A stretch of 64,000 nt of DNA from JAHQVK01 sp036788295 (GTDB lineage Bacteria; Myxococcota; Kuafuiibacteriia; Kuafuiibacteriales; Kuafuiibacteriaceae): assembly GCA_036788295.1 (NCBI GenBank), contig DAIQNR010000006.1, positions 60,897-124,896 of the forward strand, given 5' to 3'. Below, piece by piece: positions 17,304 through 24,757 of this stretch. The number at the start of each line of letters is the position of its first letter. Within the stretch, counting starts at the first letter, position 1. The notes beneath the pieces were generated by a model. It was not told the DNA's origin and made no database searches. It saw nothing but the letters and a program-made list of their open reading frames with translations. The translations under genes were made by a program, and so were the position numbers.

Positions 17304-19323
17304 GTCCGATGGCCTCGAGCGCTCGGCGGGCGGCGCGGTGGCGGCGGGCCCGCTCGATCAGGACCTTGGCGCTCGGGGAAGGATGATGGACGAGCGCGCG
17401 AGCGGCGGCGAGGCGGACCGCCTCGACCGGCCCCGACGAGAGGAGGGGGGCCGGCCGGACCAGGAGGTGGCCGAGGTAGGCGAGGGCGAGGCCTCCGTCG
17501 GAGTGACCGAGCGCCTCGACCGCGAGCAGGGCGACCCGATCGCTGAGCCCGTCCTCTTCCGGCCCCGCTCGGAGCAGCCGGCGAATGGGCCCAGGGCCCT
17601 TCAGGCCGGCGATGAGACCGACGAGCTTGAGGCCTGACCCACGGGGCGCCCGGACCAGCGCGTCGATCACGAGTCCGATGTCTTCCCTACGCACGGTGGC
17701 GAGTGCGCGCCGCGCGACCTCGAGGCCCTCCGGGCTGCCGGTAGCGAGCGTGGCTTCGAGCGCGGCCGCGAGCCGGTGGGGACCGAGCGGGCCAAACCCT
17801 CCGGCGATGAGCTCGGCGAACGACTCCGGGGGCAGGCGACGCATGGTGGATCGCAAGTGCAATTGCTGCTGGGGCCCGAATCGGTGGAGTGCGCCGAGCA
17901 GGAGCGCGGCTCGCACCGAGTTCGGGGTCCGAGGGTCCCGGACGAGGCGGGGGAGGCGAGCGAGCCCGCTGGGGCGGTCGACCGCGACCCGTAGCAGCGG
18001 CCGCAGCTCCCTGGAATCTCCAGCCCGGCGGGCGATCTCCAGCTGCACCGGGAGCCCCGCATCCCGGATGCCTTCGTCCTCGAGCGCCTGGGCGAGTCCG
18101 AGCGCGTCCTCGGCGAGCTCGGCGCTGACGGGGCCGTCGGCGGCGAGCAGCGCGCCGTACACCGCGAGCAGCGGCTCTCGGACCAACCTCTTGTCCAGGG
18201 TGTGAAGGACGTCTTGCCCAAGAACCGGGCGGCTCTCCCACCGCCTCCGCAGTTCAGCTTGCCGAATGAGCCCAGGGTAGGAGCCCGGGTCGGTCAGCTC
18301 GGCGATCCCGTGCCGCTCGTCGCCGAGGGTTCGCGCCTCGAGCGACTGCCACAACAGCCCGTCGATGGGGCGCCCCCGGGCGCTCGACGCGCGGTCCACT
18401 TGCGCGAGCAGACGCCGCCGGGCGCCGAGCACCGGCCTCAGCCGGCCGAGGAGACGGCCGACCGCCTTCGCGACCGCCTCGCTGCTGTCTTCGAGCAGCG
18501 CGCTGGCGATGGCGTCCACCACCGTGCCGTCGTCGATGGACGGCCCCAGCGCGGACAGGAGGTCCGAGCCTTCCACTTCGGAGAGGCGCCGCAAGAGCTC
18601 GAAGCGGGCTTCGGGGGCGAGGCGGGCGAGCGCATCGGCGAGCCGGGCCGCGCCCTCTCCGAGGTCGGCCCTGGCCCCAGCATGCAGGCGAAACGCCTCC
18701 GCGCCCGCGTCCGCGATCTCGTCCCTTCCGGCGCGCCCGTCCTCGGCCCGCTCGATGAGGTCCTCGAGAAACTTCCCGAGGCCGTCCGGGTCCCGGACCG
18801 ACTCGAAGCGGACCGGGATCGGTTCACCGCCCCGGCCGAAGCGGATCACGGTGCGGAGCCCCCGCTCGAGCACCGGATCCTCCCTGGCCGCCGGAGGCAA
18901 GCGGGCCACGGCGCCGTCGAAGAGCCCGGCGAAGTCCACGGAGATGAGCTCGAGGCCGGGGCTCTCCAGCTGGTCGAGCCGGGCCGATTCATTCGGCTCG
19001 GGAGGCGCGGAGAGGGCGTCGATCACGGCGAGGAAGCGGTCTGGGTCGACCCGTCGGTCGAGGCGGATCCCGAGCAGCCCGCGGCGGAGCATGGTCCGGG
19101 CGAGCGCGGCGGCCGCGCCCTCCGCTCGAGCCGGTCCGTCTCGGTCGACGAACAGGCTGCTGCCTCCGGTGGCGAGCGAGAGCCGCCCGGGGTCGGCCCG
19201 AAACCGCTCCTCGAGCGCGGTCCGGACCTCCTGCCGGGCCTCGACGCACACCGGATGGCTGGGCGCGTAGTAGGCGAGCGCCTGCGCCGCTCGGCCGAGC
19301 GCGGACAGAAGCCTCTCGCTCAC
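17296..19323 (-). CDS. HEAT-like repeat protein sharing an N-terminal domain with the HD-GYP neighbour
   Basis: 675 residues from GTG at 19323, preceded by GGAGGG with a six-base spacer and overlapping the upstream stop by four bases. Residues 1-135 (YYAPSHPVCVEA, then a SLFVDRDG strand and an RGLLGIRLDRRVD segment) parallel the N-terminus of the HD-GYP-like protein. The remainder is an Arg/Ala/Leu-rich solenoid. Recurring helices such as VRAALLLGALHRFG and VEAVRLAAARALVHHPS are typical of HEAT/PBS-lyase repeats. No signal peptide or membrane helix is seen. It is likely a cytosolic scaffold or sensor in the kinase/HD-GYP chain. The function is unknown. Confidence 0.7.
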   Translation of the reverse strand: MSERLLSALGRAAQALAYYAPSHPVCVEARQEVRTALEERFRADPGRLSLATGGSSLFVDRDGPARAEGAAAALARTMLRRGLLGIRLDRRVDPDRFLAVIDALSAPPEPNESARLDQLESPGLELISVDFAGLFDGAVARLPPAAREDPVLERGLRTVIRFGRGGEPIPVRFESVRDPDGLGKFLEDLIERAEDGRAGRDEIADAGAEAFRLHAGARADLGEGAARLADALARLAPEARFELLRRLSEVEGSDLLSALGPSIDDGTVVDAIASALLEDSSEAVAKAVGRLLGRLRPVLGARRRLLAQVDRASSARGRPIDGLLWQSLEARTLGDERHGIAELTDPGSYPGLIRQAELRRRWESRPVLGQDVLHTLDKRLVREPLLAVYGALLAADGPVSAELAEDALGLAQALEDEGIRDAGLPVQLEIARRAGDSRELRPLLRVAVDRPSGLARLPRLVRDPRTPNSVRAALLLGALHRFGPQQQLHLRSTMRRLPPESFAELIAGGFGPLGPHRLAAALEATLATGSPEGLEVARRALATVRREDIGLVIDALVRAPRGSGLKLVGLIAGLKGPGPIRRLLRAGPEEDGLSDRVALLAVEALGHSDGGLALAYLGHLLVRPAPLLSSGPVEAVRLAAARALVHHPSPSAKVLIERARRHRAARRALEAIGHG

Positions 19324-21203
19324 GAAAGACCCTCCACCACCCACGTCGCCGGCCCGGCCGGCGCCAGGCGCACCGGCTTCGCGTCGAGCCCGGCGAGCAT
19401 CGGGGCCTGCGCATCACCGAGCGCATCGACCCCCGGGCATCGGCGGAGCGCGGACAAGACGTCCTCCCCGAGCACCAGACCGGGCGCTTCGGTCAGCAGG
19501 ACGAGGCGGGGCGGGACGGACAAGAGCCCGGTTCGCCGCCGCTCCCGCCCGAGCTGCGCCCACCGCTGAGCGTGCTCGGCCCTCGCCGATGCCCGCAGCC
19601 ATGGGAGCGAGAGGCCACGGTCCGCGGGGCCCGAGGCGAGGCCGATCCCCACCGCGAGCAGCAGTCCTGGAGGGCTCGACGCCTCGACGAGGGCGTCCAC
19701 GCCTCGCTCCGGATCTTCGGCTGCCGCTTCGAGCAGGTCGGGGAGGTCTTCGGACCCGATCGGCGGGGGGAGCGCCCGATGAAGAGCCGCTTCTGCCTCG
19801 CGCCTCAGCCGCTGCCAGCCGAATGCGAGCACCGCGAGCGCATCCACCGGACCGGTAGCGGCGACTCGGTCCGGGCCAGCCGGGACCGTCTCGACTCCGG
19901 GCTGCTGCTTCGCCAGGTCGCGCGCTGGTGCGAGCAATACCGCCTGCATGGTCTCTAGCACGACCGAAGCCGAGGGTCCCATGAGGTCCGCTCCGTGCAT
20001 GGTGAGGAGCAAGACACCTTGCTCGGTAGGCCGGGCCCGGCTGAGCAGCGGGCGACCGATCTCGAGTTCGAGCGCGGGACGGCGCCGGTCCGCTACAGCT
20101 CGCAGGCGGGCGGCCAGCCGCTCGTCGAGCCGGAGGACCAGGGCCCCGAGCGCGGCGAGCACGGCTCGACGCTCCCGCTGCTCCTCGGACGGAGGGGGGG
20201 CCTCGAGCTGCTGCAGGAGGGCCTGGGCGAGCGGATGGGGGAGACCGCGGAGCGCCTCGAGGAGCCGGGCTCGCCTGGGGGTCTCGGCGACGGCCGCGAG
20301 CAGGGCCCGAGGATCCCTCAAGACATCGGCCACCGGCGCCGACGCTCGCGGACGGGGGCTCGACCGCTCCGCCTCCCTTCCCGCTCCGCTCCCTGGATGA
20401 AGCGAATCCTGCACCGCCGACACCGCGATCGCTGCGTCTCGCACCCGCTCGGCGGTGACCGCGCGGTCGAGGTGGTCCCGCTCCCGGTCTTCGACGAGCA
20501 GGCGCTCGGCCAGGGCGTCGGCGGCGTCCTTCAGTCGCACCGGCTCATCGCTCGCCCCGTCGATCACCCGGCGGGCGAGGGCGAGCGCCGCCGGGGTGGT
20601 GCGATAGTTGTTCACCAGGCGCCCCGCGATCCGGTCCGGGTCGGCGCCGAGCGACACCGGTGACGGGACGAGCGCGAGGGCCCGGGCCAGGCGGCCGCTG
20701 CCTTCGACCGGCTCCCGGTCGAGCCACGCGGCGGTGTCGGCCCGGAGCATCAGGTCGAACAGGACCCGGCGCTCGATGCCGGCGGCCCGGAGCCGGTCGG
20801 CGAGCCCGGTCACAAAACCGCTCCATCCGAGCAGGGCCGCTTCTGTCCCCCGGTGCCCGGACTTCTCCGCTTCGAGGACGCGGAGCAGCACCTCGGGGAG
20901 CACCTGGCCGAGCTTCGACCCCGGGCCGCCGAGAAAAGCGAGCGCGTCCGCCGGGTGCACTCCGGCGTCGGCCTGGGCGAGCCGCATCGCGCGGCGCATC
21001 GCGCCCGGTTCGGGCGTCGATCCCAAGTCCCGGCCGAAGTCGGCGGCGAGCCGGTCGAGCTCGGCTCCGAGCCGAGGGCCAAGTTCGACCGAGCCGGGGA
21101 AGCGAACCGAGTCGGGGAGGAGCAGGTCGAGCCCGCCGCGGTGAAGCGTCGACTCGAAACCTCGCGCCCGGGCCCCGACCCACGCCTCGCAGGTGGGTAG
21201 CAC
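19320..21203 (-). CDS. Uncharacterised ~627-residue helical protein heading the kinase operon
   Basis: The frame runs from GTG at 21203 to TGA at 19320 and overlaps the HEAT-like gene start by four bases, so it is the first gene of the chain. The product is almost all helix-forming (Ala, Leu, Arg, Glu), without a signal peptide, Cys clusters or recognisable catalytic motif. A low-complexity Ser/Pro/Arg linker near residue 280 divides it into two halves of about 270 and 330 residues. The second half begins with helices like RRARLLEALRGLPHPLA that could be another repeat solenoid. I do not recognise the family. Its role must be read from its partners: HEAT-like, HD-GYP-like and a Ser/Thr kinase. 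Confidence 0.6.
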   Translation of the reverse strand: MLPTCEAWVGARARGFESTLHRGGLDLLLPDSVRFPGSVELGPRLGAELDRLAADFGRDLGSTPEPGAMRRAMRLAQADAGVHPADALAFLGGPGSKLGQVLPEVLLRVLEAEKSGHRGTEAALLGWSGFVTGLADRLRAAGIERRVLFDLMLRADTAAWLDREPVEGSGRLARALALVPSPVSLGADPDRIAGRLVNNYRTTPAALALARRVIDGASDEPVRLKDAADALAERLLVEDRERDHLDRAVTAERVRDAAIAVSAVQDSLHPGSGAGREAERSSPRPRASAPVADVLRDPRALLAAVAETPRRARLLEALRGLPHPLAQALLQQLEAPPPSEEQRERRAVLAALGALVLRLDERLAARLRAVADRRRPALELEIGRPLLSRARPTEQGVLLLTMHGADLMGPSASVVLETMQAVLLAPARDLAKQQPGVETVPAGPDRVAATGPVDALAVLAFGWQRLRREAEAALHRALPPPIGSEDLPDLLEAAAEDPERGVDALVEASSPPGLLLAVGIGLASGPADRGLSLPWLRASARAEHAQRWAQLGRERRRTGLLSVPPRLVLLTEAPGLVLGEDVLSALRRCPGVDALGDAQAPMLAGLDAKPVRLAPAGPATWVVEGLS

Positions 21204-21274
21204 CCCGCTACCCTACGTCCGGACGCCAAGGTCCGGAAGTCGGGTCCGCGCCGCCCGGTGCGCAAGCGCCGAGA

Positions 21275-21355
21275 CCCCCGGTCCGGGGGGACAGGTTGGG
21301 GGAAAGAGCGAGGATGCCGGCGCGGAAGCCCCTCCTTTTTTGATCTTGAATTTCA
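21275..21355. promoter_or_regulatory. Divergent control region of the uptake operon: two palindromes and an AT-rich patch
   Basis: The 142-bp space between the kinase chain (minus) and the uptake operon (plus) contains CCCCCGG-T-CCGGGGG at 21275-21289. It also has an AT-rich stretch, unusual for this DNA, at about 21335-21366 that includes the palindrome TGAA-T-TTCA (21347-21355). The latter could be a promoter/operator. It does not match the Fur consensus well, so no regulator is proposed. Confidence 0.3.
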
Positions 21356-21969
21356 GTCGCAATAGCGAAACCGTCCCGGCGCTCGTGCTGGTCGCCGGTG
21401 CCATCTTCGTTCTCCTCGGGCAGGCGGGCCTCTACGCCCTCTGGCCGTCGCCGGACCTGCGGCCGCTTCGGCGATTTCGGCCCGGCGCCGCGGCCGGCAG
21501 CGTGGGGCTCGTCGTCGCTGGGGGCGCGACCGCCGCGCTGGCGGGTGGAGTCACCGGGCTCCTCCTCGTCCTTGCTGCAGCGATGGTCGGCGGGCCGGTC
21601 CTCGTGCTCGCCGCGCCGCTCCTCCTGCGCCTACCAACCGCCCCCGAAGGCGCAGCCCGCCGGGGACGGCTCCGCCACCGGTGGACGACTGGGGAAGGCT
21701 GGGTGAAGGCGGTGGCCTCCCTGGTGGGTGGGTTTGCCGTCTTCGTTCTCACCTGCCTCTGGTTTCCGCTCGTTCTCCCCGAGCTCGGGCTGTCGATGGA
21801 GGCGGCGCTCGCTCTGGCTACGCTGCTCGCGCTCCCGGGTTGGGTGGGTTTGACCTTTGCCTGCCTCTGCGCACGCCGCCCGCTCGGAGCCGTGGCATGG
21901 GTTTTGGTGTCCACGCTCGTGCTCGGGGTTTCTGCCCTCCTCCCCGCGCTCTCGAGGGGCCCGACGTGA
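21346..21969 (+). CDS. Small polytopic membrane protein of the uptake operon (DUF3325/DUF3649-like halves)
   Basis: About 207 residues; the start is uncertain (TTG at 21346, or GTG at 21385 just before the first helix), with no clear ribosome binding site for either. Six hydrophobic segments are visible in two sets of three, separated by a basic loop near residues 95-110. The first half (LLGQAGLYALW, then LRPLRRFRPGAAAGS and a Gly/Ala-rich helix) resembles DUF3325. The second half (ASLVGGFAVFVL, then ALATLLALPGWVG and LGAVAWVL) resembles DUF3649. These two small families normally occur as separate genes beside PepSY-TM and TonB receptor genes. The assignment is by pattern memory, not by search. 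Four-base overlap with the PepSY gene. Confidence 0.6.
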   Translation: MNFSRNSETVPALVLVAGAIFVLLGQAGLYALWPSPDLRPLRRFRPGAAAGSVGLVVAGGATAALAGGVTGLLLVLAAAMVGGPVLVLAAPLLLRLPTAPEGAARRGRLRHRWTTGEGWVKAVASLVGGFAVFVLTCLWFPLVLPELGLSMEAALALATLLALPGWVGLTFACLCARRPLGAVAWVLVSTLVLGVSALLPALSRGPT

Positions 21970-23488
21970 AGGTCCTCGGCGCCCGGCTCACCCGAATCTT
22001 CTGGGATGCGCACGCCGTCATCGGTGTCTCGTGCAGTCTCGCCCTCTTCGTGATGTTCTACGCTGGGGCCTACACCCTGTACCGGGGCGAGCTCGGGGCT
22101 TGGATCGACCCGTCGCTTCGAAGCCACGGCAGTTCCGCAAGTCTCGCCGGCGTGGCCGCGCTGCTCGAGCGGCACCCGCCGGACCGGGGGAGCCACGTGC
22201 CCTCGTCCATCCATTCGGTGACCGGGCCTACTACTTCGTCCGGTACGACCACGAGGGCGAAAAGCTCGAGCGCCGCGTGGGCGCATTCGATGGCGCCGCA
22301 CATCCCCGGGACGGAAGAAGCGCGCTCCCCGAGCTGCTCCATGACCTCCACTACTTTCGGCAACTGGGCGAGCCGGGGCGGGTCGCGTCTGGGATCGTCG
22401 CGCTGTTCGGGGTCGTCGTCCTCCTGTCCGGGCTGCTCCTTCACTGGGACAAGCTCCCGCGGAGGCTCCATGGCTTTCGGACCCACCGAGGCTGGCGCTG
22501 GTGGGTCACCGACGCCCACACGACGTTGGGGGTCTTGGGCATCCCGTACACGTTGATGTATTGTCTGACCGGCGCCTTCTTCGGGCTTCTCGTCGTGATC
22601 CTCGGGCCGACCGCCTTGGTCGTCTTTGGCGGGGATACCGAGGCGGTCGAGCAGCATCTCACCGGTGTGCGGACGCCCGAACCGGCCCCTCTTGGCGCCG
22701 AAGGGCCTTTGCCTGACCTCGGTGAGGTCGTACGCTGGGTCGAGCAGCGCTGGGGTTCGGACATCGTGCTCTTTCGGACCGATGTCATCGACTGGGGGGA
22801 CCGTTCCGCAAAATGGGTGGTGGAAGGGGCACACGCCAAAACTCTCGCCACGTCGGGCAAGGTGGTGGCGAGCGTCGCCACCATGGAGGTCCTGGACGAG
22901 CAGCGACCAGAGGAGGCGAACATTCTGGGCCGCACCATCTCGGTGATCACGAACCTTCATTTCTCACGACTCGGGCACCCGGCCTTCGACGCGCTGTTCT
23001 TCCTCTTGGCGCTTCTATCCTGCGCGGTGATCCTGACCGGCAACGTGCTGTGGCTGTCCGGCCGCTCCCCGTTTCGGCTCGACGCCGGGCGGTGGCTCGA
23101 CCGCGGGCTCGGCCGAGCCACGATCGGCGTCGCCCTGGGCCTCGTGGTCGCGGTGCCGGCGGCGCTCACCCTCACCCGGCTCATCCCGCTCGACAGCGCC
23201 GGGCGAGCGGCCATCGAGAGCGCGTTCTTCTTCTCCACATGGCTCGGCATCTCTCTTTTCGCTCTCTCCGTGAGGGATCCACTTCGATTGGGGAAGACGC
23301 TGCTCGGCCTCGCCGCCTTCTTTCACTTCGCTGCTCCGGCCCTGAACGCCGCGATGACGGCTCGGCCCTTCTCCGACTTCGCGACCCTCAGCGTCGATGT
23401 TGGCCTCGTCTCGGGTGGGGCCCTGTGCTTCGCCCTGCGCCGCATCGTCGCGACGAGCCCGGACCACCCAAGGAGTTCGATCCCATGA
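21966..23488 (+). pseudogene. PepSY-TM protein (siderophore/iron reductase type), frame broken in a G run
   Basis: GTG at 21966 overlaps the upstream stop (GTGA). Translation gives a typical PepSY-TM N-terminus (WDAHAVIGVSCSLALFVMFY, then ELGAWIDPSL). The frame then runs into nonsense after codon ~75 at a run of five G (22186-22190). Adding one G, or a -1 slip there, joins it to the frame ending at 23488: GEPRALVHPFGDRAYYFV, further membrane helices (VALFGVVVLLSGLLLHWDK; VTDAHTTLGVLGIPYTLMY) and four C-terminal helices. The joined product is about 508 residues, the normal family size. Such proteins sit in the inner membrane beside TonB receptors and reduce or release imported ferric complexes. 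It may be a sequencing error, a real mutation or a phase-variable tract. Confidence 0.85.
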
Positions 23489-24738
23489 AAAAAACCTCCA
23501 TCCAGTGCGCATTGCTCGCCGGCTTCGTTTTCGCCGCCTGCGGGGACGACAGCATCGGGGACCAGGCCGACGCGGCCATATCCGGCGCCGACGCCGGCGC
23601 TCGAGACGGAGGTGCCCCCGACGGCGGCAGCGCCGATCTGGGGGTCGAAGTCGCACGGCGGTACGCGCTGATGATTCGAATCCGTCAGCCCGACGGGACC
23701 ACCAACGCGACCTACCTCGAGACCCGGCAAAACCTCGATCCCTCGGAGCTCATCACCACCCGGAACGCGCGGGAGTTTGCCGCGCAGCTGCGCTTCGCGC
23801 GGTTCGAAGACGCGATCTTTCTCGAGGACGTCCGACAACCCACGCTCGCCCGCCTCGACTACGAAAGATCAACCGGGACCTTCACCGAAGGTCCGGTCCT
23901 GTCGTTTCAGCCTCGCGGGCTGACCTCGGTCCGGGCCCACTTCCTCTCCGCGACCAAGGGGTACGCCATCGATGGAGCCGGGTCGACCATCGCGAACTTC
24001 GACCCCGCCGCCATGGAGCTGCGCCCGGGCACCATCGACATCTCGGCTCAAAGACCCCAGGGCTCGGAGATCGACCTGCTGCTCGTGGTCACCCGCGGCA
24101 ACCGGACGTTCGTCTCCCTCGCCTACACCAACCTCGACAACCCCGTCATGCCCACCATCGAGCCCGCGATCATCGTCGCGGTCATCGACAACCAGACCGA
24201 TGCGCTCATCGCCTACCGCCGGGACGAGCGGTGCGGTCACGCGAGCGGCATGGTGCTGACCCCCACCGGAGACATCTATATTCACGGCGACAACGGCTTC
24301 AACGTGATCGACATGAGCCGCAGGGCGCGCATCGTCCGCATCCCGGCCGGGCAGGAGACATTCGATGACTACTTCTGGCAGCCCGCCGAGGCCCTGGGCG
24401 GACGGGAGAGCTCCCGCCTCACCCACGCCGGTGGCGCCCGCGCGGTGACGTTTGCGTTGTATCCAGAGCGGCTCAACTTGCAAAACCCTCTCTCCGTCGT
24501 ATTGGACCCGGTCCGCCGCCCATGGCTTGTAGACCTCGAGGCCCAGACCGCGACCGAGCTCTCCGATGTGCCCTTCACGAAGACGGGGATCCCATACTTG
24601 GTGGACGGGAGCCTCTGGCTCGGTTTGTCGCAGAGCTTCGACGCCACGGACATCTACAGCGTCGATCCTGTCACCGCCGCAGCGACGCTCGAGGCGCAGA
24701 GCGAAGGCCAGGTGTTCTCCGTGACCCGGCTACCGTGA
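23485..24738 (+). CDS. Surface/periplasmic lipoprotein of the uptake operon (XusB/DUF4374-like propeller, tentative)
   Basis: 417 residues. ATG at 23485 overlaps the PepSY stop (ATGA) and has AAGGAG upstream. The signal peptide MKKTSIQCALLAGFVFAAC ends in a lipobox (Cys19), followed by an Asp/Gly/Ala-rich linker. The rest is beta-rich, with a repeated plan of strand, short loop and strand (YALMIRIRQPDG, YLETRQNLD, FLEDVRQPTLARLDYE, GDIYIHGDNGFNVID), consistent with a beta-propeller. The opening recalls DUF4374 proteins such as Bacteroides XusB, which bind ferric siderophores at the surface. That likeness is judged by eye, and position between PepSY-TM and receptor genes supports it. Confidence 0.75.
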   Translation: MKKTSIQCALLAGFVFAACGDDSIGDQADAAISGADAGARDGGAPDGGSADLGVEVARRYALMIRIRQPDGTTNATYLETRQNLDPSELITTRNAREFAAQLRFARFEDAIFLEDVRQPTLARLDYERSTGTFTEGPVLSFQPRGLTSVRAHFLSATKGYAIDGAGSTIANFDPAAMELRPGTIDISAQRPQGSEIDLLLVVTRGNRTFVSLAYTNLDNPVMPTIEPAIIVAVIDNQTDALIAYRRDERCGHASGMVLTPTGDIYIHGDNGFNVIDMSRRARIVRIPAGQETFDDYFWQPAEALGGRESSRLTHAGGARAVTFALYPERLNLQNPLSVVLDPVRRPWLVDLEAQTATELSDVPFTKTGIPYLVDGSLWLGLSQSFDATDIYSVDPVTAAATLEAQSEGQVFSVTRLP

Positions 24739-24757
24739 CGAAGGGCGACGCTGTCGG

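Noticed and set aside
21340..21366. Fur box before the uptake operon
   Set aside because: The AT-rich patch has a TGAATTTCA palindrome but matches the Fur consensus poorly; not named as a Fur site.
21857..22190. Upstream part of the frame that ends at 23488
   Set aside because: Before the G run this frame is a shadow; the real N-terminus lies in the frame starting at GTG 21966.
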